Positions 26,080 through 34,442 of a stretch of DNA of 64,000 bases are shown here, in pieces. The notes beneath the pieces are model-generated. The model searched no databases and was not told the origin of the DNA. It worked only from the letters and a program-made list of their open reading frames with translations. Source of the DNA: JALZUR01 sp965205365 (GTDB taxonomy: Bacteria; Bdellovibrionota; Bdellovibrionia; Bdellovibrionales; UBA1609); assembly GCA_965205365.1 (NCBI GenBank), contig CBDBGT010000013.1:434001-498000 (forward strand), read 5' to 3'. A program made the translations under genes and the position numbers. Positions within the stretch are counted from its first letter, which is position 1, and every line of letters starts with the position of its first letter.

Positions 26080-26430
26080 TGGTGGAGGCGGGGGGAATTG
26101 AACCCCCGTCCGCAAACGATTCACATTAAGGCACTACACGCTTAGTCTGTAATTTATGACGGAAGCGAGGCGATTTACAGACACTCTCAACGCAACCCTT
26201 TCTTGCTTTATTTAAACTAAACACCACAAGTAAGAATGTTTAATCGAGGCCGTTAAAGTGACGACAAATGCTAACCCCACAGCCCCAGGAAAGCTTGTCG
26301 GCTGCCTTATATTAGGCAGCTAGTTGTAGATCGTTGCCGATTACGGTTTTGCATGTTTTTATCGAGGACCTCATGCTCCCCGGCGTGCTCCTTAAGCTGC
26401 AGCATCCACGTCGAAACCAAATGCGCCCCC
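26080..26430 (-). ncRNA. ssrA: transfer-messenger RNA (tmRNA)
   Basis: On the minus strand the RNA starts GGGGGCGCATTTGGTTTCGA at 26430 and ends with a T-arm (GGACGGGGGTTCAATTCCCC) and CGCCTCCACCA at 26080. The 7-bp acceptor stem GGGGGCG/CGCCTCC forms with one G-U pair, and CCA is encoded. After CGTAATC the tag frame reads GGC AAC GAT CTA CAA CTA GCT GCC TAA, giving the tag (A)GNDLQLAA, aligned as in E. coli where GTAGTC precedes GCA AAC GAC. It is one-piece, 351 nt. It rescues stalled ribosomes. Its 3' end is a common integration site, and a recombinase remnant lies directly against it. Confidence 0.96.
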
Positions 26431-26676
26431 AAGTTACCTATTTAATCTAACACACTGTAATGTTTCTAGCTAGTGCTAATTTTCTAAGCGATATTTTTGA
26501 CTTACCGAAGACTAAGAGTTTGTAGTTTTTTAACTCCGCCCTTATAAAGAGCTTAAACATTTAAGCTAACCCTTTATAAAGCATTTATTAAGGTTAAAGT
26601 GGGGTATTCTCCCTTAAAAAGACCTTAACCAACTCACTAAGACTAGATTAATTATTTTTTTCATTTAAAAGAATGT

Positions 26677-27429
26677 ATGGATTTTAAAACTCCTCTTCAA
26701 AAAGGTATTTTACTTAAGCGTTATAAACGATTCTTTGCAGACATTAAGTTTAAAGATAAAATAATAACAGCTCATCTTCCCAACACTGGAAGCATGAAAA
26801 CAATACCTCTTTTTAATACTCCTTGTTATTTTTCAACTTCAGACAATCCAAAAAGAAAATTAAAGTACACATTAGAATTGATACAAACCCCCACAGGACT
26901 TGCTGGTGTAAACACAAGAACTCCAAACACCATTACACATGAAGCTTTACTTGAGGGTCTAAACAAAAAGTTTACTCATGTCCAAGCTGAAGTGAAAATC
27001 ACAGATAAAACCAGAATTGACTTTGTATTGTGGACATGGACTGGAGAAAAAATAAAAGAACCTAAAAAACTCCAATATCCAGACTACCTAAATGATAAAA
27101 ACCTACAACTACACTTCATAGAGGTGAAAAATGTAAGCATGGCAGAAGACGGTGTTGCAAGTTTTCCTGATAGTGTTACCTCTAGAGGAACTAAGCACTT
27201 AAATGAACTGATTTTTTTACAAAAATCCAGGCACACTACACAAATTCTCTTTGTAGTACAAAGAGAAAATATTAAAACCTTTATTCCAGCCTTAAAAATC
27301 GACCCAGTTTACACAAACACTTTAAAACTTGCTAAAAAAGAAAGCGTTACTCTCTCTGCATTTCCAGCTCAAATGACAAATAAAAAAATCCGCCTTAACT
27401 GGGCGGATTCCATTAAAATTAATTTATAG
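26677..27429 (+). CDS. sfsA: sugar fermentation stimulation protein homologue
   Basis: 250 residues. RYKRFFADIKFKDKIITAHL, PNTGSMK, SDNPKRKLKYTLELI and VNTRTPNTITHEALLEG are the conserved N-terminal blocks. The later FIEVKNVSMAEDGVASFPDS followed by SRGTKHLNEL is the nuclease-fold C-terminal signature of SfsA. The biochemical role is not firmly settled; it is described as a DNA-binding protein linked to maltose genes in E. coli, and the fold is nuclease-like. It is the first core gene right of ssrA. A minus-strand terminator for the convergent neighbour is embedded in its last codons. Confidence 0.93.
   Translation: MDFKTPLQKGILLKRYKRFFADIKFKDKIITAHLPNTGSMKTIPLFNTPCYFSTSDNPKRKLKYTLELIQTPTGLAGVNTRTPNTITHEALLEGLNKKFTHVQAEVKITDKTRIDFVLWTWTGEKIKEPKKLQYPDYLNDKNLQLHFIEVKNVSMAEDGVASFPDSVTSRGTKHLNELIFLQKSRHTTQILFVVQRENIKTFIPALKIDPVYTNTLKLAKKESVTLSAFPAQMTNKKIRLNWADSIKINL
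27382..27409 (-). terminator. intrinsic terminator of the DsbA-like gene, inside sfsA
   Basis: On the minus strand AATCCGCC (27409-27402 in the reverse reading) pairs with GGCGGATT (27394-27387) around a 7-nt loop, followed by seven T. It lies 26 bp past the dsbA-like stop codon and entirely within the coding end of sfsA. Confidence 0.8.
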
Positions 27430-27435
27430 GGTTAC

Positions 27436-28218
27436 TTATTTTTTAGCGCTTAAATGCCTGTCTATAATTTCTTTAAACTTTTCGACAGGGTATGCTCCTT
27501 TTAAGAAAACACCATTTACAACAAAGGCAGGAGTTCCATTAATTTTATACTTTTGAGCCTCTTTTCTATCAGCTGCAAGCCTTGCTTGAACTTCATCATT
27601 TTTAGTATTTGCAAAAACTTTTGCAGTGTCCTTGCCCATTATACCTTTAACTATTTTTTTAAGGTATTCAGGTCCACCTTTTCTTAAGGCCCCTTGATCT
27701 TCAAAAATTTTATCATGAAAAGCATAGGCTTTATATTTATCTATCATAGCAATGGCTTCAAAAACCTCTGCAGCAGGAAGTGACATAGGAGCACCTGTTA
27801 CAGGTAAATGCTTGTACATAAGTCTAATTTTACCTTTATACTCTTTCTCCATAAGTGTTTTTAAAGTGTTAAAACCCCTTCCACAGTATCCACACTGAAA
27901 GTCTGAGTATTCAACAATGGTAATTGGAGCTCCAACAGGACCACTTAAAGCTCTTTTTTCATCAATTTCAGGTTTTACTGGGTTGGCAAATTGATTCTCC
28001 ATTTCCATTTGCGTGTTTTTTTCTTCATTAGACCGCCTTTCTTCTTGAGCAGCTTTTGCAGCTTCGTTTAAAGCCTCCATAAACTGAGCCGGATTTTTTT
28101 TTATTGCATTAGTTAAAATATCTGGATTTTTTTCAATGGTACCTCCAATGATTTTTGAGCACCCCAATAACCCAAAAATAGATACAGCCAGTACTATGTT
28201 TAAAATAGATTTTTCCAT
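27436..28218 (-). CDS. DsbA-family thiol-disulfide lipoprotein
   Basis: 260 residues. The N-terminus ISIFGLLGCSKIIGG has a lipobox (LLGC), so the mature protein is probably membrane-anchored in the periplasm. After a charged helical linker with EEKNTQMEMEN comes a thioredoxin fold with the redox motif CGYCGRG, the cis-proline in NGTPAFVVNG, and a helical insert as in DsbA/DsbG-like oxidoreductases. It probably oxidises or isomerises disulfides in exported proteins. It is convergent with sfsA and divergent from the secreted protein gene at 28342. Confidence 0.88.
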   Translation of the reverse strand: MEKSILNIVLAVSIFGLLGCSKIIGGTIEKNPDILTNAIKKNPAQFMEALNEAAKAAQEERRSNEEKNTQMEMENQFANPVKPEIDEKRALSGPVGAPITIVEYSDFQCGYCGRGFNTLKTLMEKEYKGKIRLMYKHLPVTGAPMSLPAAEVFEAIAMIDKYKAYAFHDKIFEDQGALRKGGPEYLKKIVKGIMGKDTAKVFANTKNDEVQARLAADRKEAQKYKINGTPAFVVNGVFLKGAYPVEKFKEIIDRHLSAKK

Positions 28219-28341
28219 TATAATTGTCTCCCTTGTACATGATTAAAATTTACTTAAATAATGAGCTTAAATTTTGTCTTCTTTTCTTTTCTCTGTCTAC
28301 CTACTTGACTCATTGGTGCCATATTTAGGAAAATAACTCTT

Positions 28342-28986
28342 ATGAATAAAATAATTAGACTGTTTTTAATAACCTTTGTTTTAATTTTACACACAACCTC
28401 GACCTTAGCCATAAACTATAACTACACGACGCTTATTTTTAAAGATTACCCTGACCTAAAACCCTTAGTAAGCAACGCTCTTAATGAAAGTCGACGCTTT
28501 AAATACCCTCAAGATGGGCTAAAAGCCACCTCTCCGTTGAAAAAATCTCTACGCATGGTTCTTTCTAGGCCCGATGGGGACAACTTAATTTCAAAACTTA
28601 GCCCTGAAATCATTAAAGACCTTGAGTCAATGGGTGTTTTTCATACTACAGTTGATGAGCTTATTTCTGAGGGAAAAGAGGATATTTTCAACAAAGCTTT
28701 AAGCCCTAAAGTTCGAACTACATCATTAATCATGGTCAACAACCTCTTATCCTTAATACGACCACGAACACTTACAAGCCTTCCACTGGCTAAAAGTGTC
28801 TGTAAACTTGCTGATGAAAATTTAAAAATTCCACAAGAAATTTTACACGCTACCCAACTTACAACAATGCTTACGGAGGCTTCTCCAACTAGTTTAGCTA
28901 AAAAAATTATGCTTTGGTATGCAAAGCAAAAAAACAAGAACATTCAATCTTTAAAAAAAGGCTGCCCTTTTTCAAAAAGAACTTAG
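28342..28986 (+). CDS. secreted protein of unknown function
   Basis: 214 residues with a clear Sec signal peptide (NKIIRLFLITFVLILHTTST followed by LA, cleavage near residue 23). The mature part is largely helical and basic, with no motif I recognise and two Cys late in the sequence. It starts 124 bp from the divergent DsbA-like gene, which could act on its two cysteines, but that is speculation. Its stop is 13 bp from the convergent doxX stop. Confidence 0.7.
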   Translation: MNKIIRLFLITFVLILHTTSTLAINYNYTTLIFKDYPDLKPLVSNALNESRRFKYPQDGLKATSPLKKSLRMVLSRPDGDNLISKLSPEIIKDLESMGVFHTTVDELISEGKEDIFNKALSPKVRTTSLIMVNNLLSLIRPRTLTSLPLAKSVCKLADENLKIPQEILHATQLTTMLTEASPTSLAKKIMLWYAKQKNKNIQSLKKGCPFSKRT

Positions 28987-28998
28987 AATAATAAGAAC

Positions 28999-29487
28999 CT
29001 ACCAAATCAACCCTCTTTGCCGCTTATAAAAAAAGTAGTCTAAACCTCCAACTCGCCCTGATCCAAACACTAAAAGAGATAGGAGAATCACCATAAGTGG
29101 AAATATCTGAGCTTGTTCAACAGGTCCTGATATAAACCATATGACATATAAATAAAACGTAGCAACAATTGCCCCTGGACGATTTAAAAACCCTACTAAG
29201 AAAATAAACCCAAGAAGCCACTCAAGGTTTACAATAACACCTGCTGAAAGCGCCCAGTTTTCTTGGACATAATCAACAAAAAAAGTTTCCACCCACACTG
29301 GAGGCTCTAATGAATATAAAAATTCATCAATAAGTGCTGATATTTTAGGCTTGCTTAAAAAACCCCCATTTAATTTTTCCCCATATCTAGAAAAAAAGAA
29401 ATAACTCACATAAAGTCTTAAAATCAATATTGGCCACAAATGATTTATATACCGCAGGCTTTCCACTTGATCTTTAATTAGTTTCAC
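28999..29487 (-). CDS. DoxX-family membrane protein
   Basis: About 162 residues with four hydrophobic segments. The blocks LWPILILRLYVSYFFFSRYG, NWALSAGVIVNLEWLLGFIF and FLNRPGAIVATFYL resemble DoxX/DoxD-type inner-membrane proteins, whose roles involve redox or thiosulfate metabolism in a few species and are otherwise unknown. I chose the GTG at 29487, with AGAGG five bases upstream. A longer frame to 29523 would overlap nth by 28 bp. Likely co-transcribed with nth. Confidence 0.78.
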   Translation of the reverse strand: MKLIKDQVESLRYINHLWPILILRLYVSYFFFSRYGEKLNGGFLSKPKISALIDEFLYSLEPPVWVETFFVDYVQENWALSAGVIVNLEWLLGFIFLVGFLNRPGAIVATFYLYVIWFISGPVEQAQIFPLMVILLSLLVFGSGRVGGLDYFFYKRQRGLIW

Positions 29488-29495
29488 TAACACCT

Positions 29496-30176
29496 CTAGC
29501 TTAATGAATTGTAGTAATAGCATTTTTTCTTAAAGGCACAATTTATGCAATGAGGATTTACTGCTCTACAGACTTTCCGCCCATGAAGCACCATCTGATG
29601 TGCAAACTTTACCCAGTACCTTTTATGAAGTATTCCCATAAGTTCTCGCTCAACAATCACAGGATTCTCACTTTCCGTAAGCCCAAGTCTTTTTGAAAGT
29701 CTCTTCACATGAGTATCTACAACAATTCCTTCAGATTTATTAAAAATTTCACCTAAAACAACATTGGCCGTTTTTCGACCAACACCAGGAAGCTTTATAA
29801 GACAACTCAGTTTATCTGGTACTTTGCTTGAATATTCATTCACTAATATTTGACAAAGACTTTTTATGTTTTTTGCTTTGTTTTTATATAATCCAATTGA
29901 TTTTATTTCTTTTTGAATCTCTTCTCTACTAAGCTTTGCAACTTCTTCAGGAAATTTGTACTTTTTAAAAAAATTCTTAGTGACTTTATTTACTGTAACA
30001 TCCATACACTGAGCACTTAATACTGTTGCCACCAATAACTCTACAGGACTTGAGTACACCAACGCACAGTAAGCATCTGGATACAGGCGCTTTAATTTAG
30101 CAACTACATATTTAGCCTGTTGTTTTAATTTTTCATTATCCATAATCAATAAAACACTAACACCTTTATTAGACAA
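29496..30176 (-). CDS. nth: endonuclease III
   Basis: DNA glycosylase/AP-lyase for oxidised pyrimidines in base-excision repair. The helix-hairpin-helix LIKLPGVGRKTANVVLGEI carries the catalytic Lys, VVDTHVKRLSKRLGL the catalytic Asp, and the C-terminus CRAVNPHCINCAFKKKC has the C-x6-C-x2-C-x5-C iron-sulfur ligands. The 226-residue form starts at a TTG (30176) preceded by AGGAGAGTGAT. A start at the ATG at 30143 would also give a normal-length enzyme but has no ribosome site. Divergent from elbB. Confidence 0.95.
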   Translation of the reverse strand: MSNKGVSVLLIMDNEKLKQQAKYVVAKLKRLYPDAYCALVYSSPVELLVATVLSAQCMDVTVNKVTKNFFKKYKFPEEVAKLSREEIQKEIKSIGLYKNKAKNIKSLCQILVNEYSSKVPDKLSCLIKLPGVGRKTANVVLGEIFNKSEGIVVDTHVKRLSKRLGLTESENPVIVERELMGILHKRYWVKFAHQMVLHGRKVCRAVNPHCINCAFKKKCYYYNSLS

Positions 30177-30231
30177 ATCACTCTCCTACGCGTTATCTTC
30201 TTTTTAAAATACAATAACAAGGGCTTATCAT

Positions 30232-30888
30232 ATGAAAAAAATTGCTGTTATCTTATCTGGCTGTGGATATTTAGACGGTTCAGAAATCACTGAATCTATC
30301 TCCCTTTTTATAGAGCTGAGTAAAAACAATATTCTTTATGACGTCTACGCACCCAATAAAAGTATTGACCCAGCCCCTCACTTAGATGGAAAACTCCTTA
30401 AGCCTTCACCAAGAAACGCCATGGAGGAATCTGCACGAATCACACGAGGCAACATTCGTGATCTAGAAGAATTAAACCCTTTAAAATACAATGGCCTAGC
30501 ACTTCCAGGTGGCTATGGTGTTGCAAAAAATCTTTCCACTTGGATACATGATGGACATAAGTGCTCAATAAATAAAAAATTTAAAGATGTTACCTTAAGT
30601 TTTTTCTCCAATTCAAAGCCAATTTTAGCAATTTGCATAGCGCCTGCTCTTGTAGCAAAAATATTATCCAGTGAAACTCGCCCCACTGTCACCATTGGAA
30701 ATGACTTAGACACTATTTCTGAAATTAAAAAAATGAACACAGATCACGTCAAATGCAGCGTAACTGACTTTGTCACAGACCGAGAATCTAAAATTATTTC
30801 AACTCCAGCATATATGTGTAAAGCAAAAACACATGAAGTGTTTAAAGGAATTCAAAAAGCCACTCTTGAATTCCTAGAAATGTGTTAA
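30232..30888 (+). CDS. elbB: ElbB-family glyoxalase-like protein
   Basis: 218 residues of the DJ-1/PfpI-like class I glutamine amidotransferase fold. The start IAVILSGCGYLDGSEITESI is nearly the family consensus. NGLALPGGYGVAKNLSTWI and ILAICIAPALVAKIL contain the nucleophile elbow with Cys. Known as ElbB (isoprenoid biosynthesis-associated, also reported as a glyoxalase), with a poorly defined physiological role. Monocistronic, 55 bp from the divergent nth. Confidence 0.92.
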   Translation: MKKIAVILSGCGYLDGSEITESISLFIELSKNNILYDVYAPNKSIDPAPHLDGKLLKPSPRNAMEESARITRGNIRDLEELNPLKYNGLALPGGYGVAKNLSTWIHDGHKCSINKKFKDVTLSFFSNSKPILAICIAPALVAKILSSETRPTVTIGNDLDTISEIKKMNTDHVKCSVTDFVTDRESKIISTPAYMCKAKTHEVFKGIQKATLEFLEMC

Positions 30889-30951
30889 ATCAATATTTTT
30901 TGCAAAAAAATCAAAACCACTGTTTAGCAATTAAAATATGAAAGGACAAAT

Positions 30952-32073
30952 CTAAGACCAAGTTCGATTTTCTTTTCCGGCCCATTTTCCCCTTGGACGA
31001 TAAATTCTATTGTTGGCATACTGTTCAAAAGTATGTGCCAGCCAACCAGAAGTTCTTGAAACTACAAAAATTGGAGTGAATAAATCCATAGGAATGCCCA
31101 TGGAGTAGTAAACTGTAGCAGAATAAAAATCTACATTTGGCAAGAGTCCTTTTTGAGAAAACACCTCTTTTTCAATAATATCAGAGATTTCATACCACTT
31201 AGAGTTTCTTGTACTCTTAGAAAGAGTTTTACTCATATTTTTTAAAATTTTAGCTCTCGGATCACCATTTCTATAAACTCTATGGCCAAACCCCATTATT
31301 TTAGTTTTGTCTTCAAGGGCTTTTTTAACCCATAAGGCTACACTTTTAACTTCGTTGATTTCAAAAAGCATATGCATCACTTCCTCGTTAGCGCCACCAT
31401 GAAGGGGACCCTTTAAAGAACCAATACCCGATGTAATTGCAGAATATATATCACTTAAAGAAGATGCTGTAACTCTAGTAGAAAAAGTAGAACAGTTAAG
31501 CTCATGGTCTGCATGCAAAATTAAACATGTGTCCATAGCCTTAACCATTTCTGCAGAGGGCTCTTTGCCTTCCATTGTATAAAGAAAATTCCAAGCTATT
31601 GTTTTTGCCTTAAGAGGCTGAATAAAATCTTTACCTTCTCTTTTTCTATGAAAGAAAGAAACTAATGTAGGCATTTTAGCCATTAACTTAATGCCTACTC
31701 TTGTTTGATTTTCCTCAGAAAGATCTTGAGATTGAGGATCCCAAAGGCTTAAAGCCGAAACTGCTGACCTTAACCAGGCCATTGGATGAACACCTTTCAC
31801 CGGTAAAGTATTTAAAAACGAGAGGGTCTGCTCACTTAGCTGAGCATTATTGGAGAGCTCATTTAAAAAAGAAGTTGCTTCAAGGGCTGTTGGCCGCTCA
31901 TCATTCCATAAAAGCCAGATCACTTCTTCAAAACTGGCGTTGACAACTAATGACTCTATTGTGTGCCCTCTATAGGATAAAACCGCATCAACAATAGATG
32001 AAACAGATGTTGTACAAGCCACAACTCCTTCTAAACCTTTATCTAAAGCACCTTCATACACTTTTACAGCCAC
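30952..32073 (-). CDS. citrate synthase
   Basis: Condenses oxaloacetate with acetyl-CoA at entry to the TCA cycle. 373 residues, the short Gram-positive/methylcitrate-type length. Catalytic blocks are ILHADHELNCSTFSTRVTAS (His), GSLKGPLHGGANEEVMHML, and KIMGFGHRVYRNGDPRAKIL (His); the catalytic Asp is expected in PNVDFYSATVYYSMGIP. The start is a GTG with an AAGGGGG ribosome site. Methylcitrate synthase is a possible alternative activity, but no propionate genes are near. It follows a degenerate phosphatase-like gene by 16 bp. Confidence 0.92.
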   Translation of the reverse strand: MAVKVYEGALDKGLEGVVACTTSVSSIVDAVLSYRGHTIESLVVNASFEEVIWLLWNDERPTALEATSFLNELSNNAQLSEQTLSFLNTLPVKGVHPMAWLRSAVSALSLWDPQSQDLSEENQTRVGIKLMAKMPTLVSFFHRKREGKDFIQPLKAKTIAWNFLYTMEGKEPSAEMVKAMDTCLILHADHELNCSTFSTRVTASSLSDIYSAITSGIGSLKGPLHGGANEEVMHMLFEINEVKSVALWVKKALEDKTKIMGFGHRVYRNGDPRAKILKNMSKTLSKSTRNSKWYEISDIIEKEVFSQKGLLPNVDFYSATVYYSMGIPMDLFTPIFVVSRTSGWLAHTFEQYANNRIYRPRGKWAGKENRTWS

Positions 32074-32089
32074 ACTAAAACCCCCTTCT

Positions 32090-32953
32090 TTAAACCAGTT
32101 TTATAATATTATTGTCTACTGAGACTACAATAAGTGAAACATCTTGCATAGGCCTGCGGCCACCTAAATGCTGGTCTAACCTATAGAAAATATCATTTCT
32201 TAAATCATGAACTGAGTTTTTTAAAGGCGTTTTTGTCAAAGCCTTTAAAATTGGCATAGACGTAAAAGCAGCTCCTTTAGCGTTGGACACTGTTATTAAT
32301 CCTGGAGAAGCGATAACAATTCTATCATAGGGCTTTAATTTAATAACCTTTTCATCATCAAAGTCTTTAAAATCCACAGTCTTTCCTGTTTCCCCATCTT
32401 GAAAAAAACAACAAACCTCTCCATGAATTTTATGGGTAAGCTTATAAGTTTTTTTATCAATAAGCATACATGCAATTTGTATATCGCTAATACTTTCTTT
32501 TTTTCCTTTAATCTCTTCTAAAACTTTATTAATAAAATGCACTGGTGATGGAGTTGTGCCATCACCTAAGTCTCTTCCATATTTTAATAAAAAGGCTATT
32601 AATAAGGCTGTTAAAGATGGCCCTGTGGAAGAAGACAAAATCAAATTAAATTTAAATCTTTCTTTTTGTTCAAAAATATCTAAATAGTCTCTATTAAAAC
32701 GTATTCCTGATAAAAACTTAGTGCTAAAGTGAAAACCTAAGATATGAGGAAACTGTGTAGGAATAAGATACTTAAAAATATTTTGAACTAGGCTTAAATC
32801 ATTGCCTAAACCTAGCAAAATTTTTGACACCTCTACATTTAAGCGCTTAACTTCAATCTTATATGTGCTTAAATCTTGCTCTCTTTCTAAGAGCTGCTTC
32901 TTAACTTTCCTTAATTCTCCCTCTAAAATTGCTATTTTTCCATGAGATTCCAT
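32090..32953 (-). CDS. PP2C/SpoIIE-like domain protein, probably catalytically dead
   Basis: 287 residues: a coiled coil (EGELRKVKKQLLEREQDLST, residues 10-45) followed by a fold resembling SpoIIE-type PP2C phosphatases. Recognisable positions are GIRFNRDYLDIFE (for the usual GGDYYD), LILSSSTGPSLTALLIAFLL (for DVSGHG), KPYDRIVIASPGL (for GDxLxLYTDG) and QDVSLIVVSV (for DDxTLLVV). Most metal-binding aspartates are replaced, so it is likely a non-enzymatic relative, perhaps a binding or scaffold domain. It is upstream of citrate synthase in the same direction, and the reason for that pairing is unknown. Confidence 0.6.
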   Translation of the reverse strand: MESHGKIAILEGELRKVKKQLLEREQDLSTYKIEVKRLNVEVSKILLGLGNDLSLVQNIFKYLIPTQFPHILGFHFSTKFLSGIRFNRDYLDIFEQKERFKFNLILSSSTGPSLTALLIAFLLKYGRDLGDGTTPSPVHFINKVLEEIKGKKESISDIQIACMLIDKKTYKLTHKIHGEVCCFFQDGETGKTVDFKDFDDEKVIKLKPYDRIVIASPGLITVSNAKGAAFTSMPILKALTKTPLKNSVHDLRNDIFYRLDQHLGGRRPMQDVSLIVVSVDNNIIKLV

Positions 32954-33072
32954 ATTTACCCCTAGTTATTTTTAATAATCACTATACTCTTAATTGTAGA
33001 GTCAACAAACATATTGTATCAATACCCTTAACGGGAAGTATTCTTACATCTAGGATAGGGGGGATAAAGGGC

Positions 33073-33825
33073 ATGAACATTAATGAACTTACTAAAAATC
33101 CAGCACTCTTATTTAAGGAGTCTTTTGTCCCTGTTGAGCTTAAAGTACCTCTTTCCTGGGAGGAAGAACTTAAAAAAATTATTTCCTTTTGCCGTGAGAA
33201 AAGTTTTTCATCAAGCCTTGAACTCTTAGACTTAATAGAAACCCCTTCACAAGCTACGTTTCTTTCAAATAAAAACCACTTTATATTCACACCGCCTAAC
33301 AAAAAACCTATTTACTCTGAACTTTTAGGCAGCCTACTTATGTACCTTATTTGGTTTGATATAAAAAAAACTTTGCCAAAAATAATTTTATCCTCAGAAC
33401 AATATTTTTTCTTAACACCCAATAATGACGTTATACAAATCAATTCCAACAAAAAAAATACTCTACCAACTTCAAAAAAATTTAATCTTTTCAATTCTGA
33501 TAAAATTGTACAACTTAACTTTGTAGACTTAGTGAAGCACTATTTTGAAAAACTTTGCTCTCAACACATTGAAAATAAAAACTACCAATCTTTACAAAAA
33601 GCTCAAACTTATATGATCTTTTTTGATCCCAAAGAAATTAAATGGTACGCAAGAAGAGGGCTTTTGCTTAAAAGACTCGGTGATTTTTCAGGAGCATTGT
33701 CTGACCTTAAAAGATTTCTTTCTTTTTGCGCTTATGAAGATGCGCCCATGGTCGTTAAAAATGCTATCATTGAATTAGAAGGGCTTAATGCCACTAATAA
33801 TTTTAGTGAGTACTCTATTCATTAA
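33073..33825 (+). CDS. SirB1-like protein (transglutaminase-like/TPR family)
   Basis: 250 residues from the ATG at 33073, chosen for its upstream GGGGGGATAAAGGG. The frame is open back to 32929 but that part looks non-coding. The C-terminus, with IKWYARRGLLLKRLGDFSGA then LSDLKRFLSF, is a TPR-like ending as in SirB1/YchA, where the family pattern is RGLL...G...A..DL..Y. The N-terminal domain is weakly conserved. Function in E. coli relatives is unclear. Alternatively a general TPR protein. Confidence 0.5.
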   Translation: MNINELTKNPALLFKESFVPVELKVPLSWEEELKKIISFCREKSFSSSLELLDLIETPSQATFLSNKNHFIFTPPNKKPIYSELLGSLLMYLIWFDIKKTLPKIILSSEQYFFLTPNNDVIQINSNKKNTLPTSKKFNLFNSDKIVQLNFVDLVKHYFEKLCSQHIENKNYQSLQKAQTYMIFFDPKEIKWYARRGLLLKRLGDFSGALSDLKRFLSFCAYEDAPMVVKNAIIELEGLNATNNFSEYSIH

Positions 33826-33863
33826 AAGCATCACTTAAACAACAGGTTAATTTATCTGTAAAA

Positions 33864-34442
33864 TCACTTAAAAAGCTTGCCTATTTTTTGCATTCCAAGA
33901 GATAAGTTCTTTTTAAAACCTTTTTTTATTTCAGTATTTGCCATATCAGTAACCACTCTAATTTCTACAAATGGAATTTTAAGCATGTGAGCAGCTTTAA
34001 AAAAACCAGCAGACTCCCATGTAACAATATCTGCATCAAATGACTCTAAAAGTCTATTTTTATCTTTTTGAGTTACAATATCTTTATCACCACTAGCACA
34101 AAAAACTCTTTTTAAATGAATAAAATCTTTAGAACTCGAGGTGTACATAGGTTTTTTAAAAAATAAAGACTCAAAGTCATGTTCAACAACACTAGCCACA
34201 ACAACCACCTCTAAAATGTTAAAAGCTTTTAATCCTCCACAAGAACCTAGGGCATATAATTTTTCAGGCTTATACAACTGAGTGTATTTACAAGTGTTTA
34301 AAGCAAAATTAAGTTTCCCCATTCCACCTAAAACAAATTGATAATCCTTATAACTATAACCATTAGTATTTTCCTTAGCACCGCTTAAAACTGAGACTAA
34401 GTGTTTAAGTTCTTGTTCTAAAGACACTAAAACTAATTTCAT
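33864..34442 (-). CDS. purine/MTA nucleosidase-like phosphorylase-family protein
   Basis: 192 residues of the PNP/UDP phosphorylase superfamily. LVSLEQELKHLV (start), FVLGGMGKLNFALNTC, YALGSCGGL, and IVTWESAGFFKAAHMLKIPF followed by VEIRVVTDMAN cover the nucleobase pocket, where WESAGF corresponds to the MExA motif and VVTD to the catalytic Asp of 5'-methylthioadenosine/S-adenosylhomocysteine nucleosidase. It is shorter than usual (about 230), so the substrate may differ. Its ATG shares one base with the RNase R stop (TAATG), the last gene of valS-rnr-nucleosidase. Confidence 0.75.
   Translation of the reverse strand: MKLVLVSLEQELKHLVSVLSGAKENTNGYSYKDYQFVLGGMGKLNFALNTCKYTQLYKPEKLYALGSCGGLKAFNILEVVVVASVVEHDFESLFFKKPMYTSSSKDFIHLKRVFCASGDKDIVTQKDKNRLLESFDADIVTWESAGFFKAAHMLKIPFVEIRVVTDMANTEIKKGFKKNLSLGMQKIGKLFK

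Noticed and set aside
26080..26145. Protein ending WWRRGELNPRP
   Set aside because: This is antisense of the tmRNA acceptor and T-arm, a known annotation artefact, not a real C-terminus.
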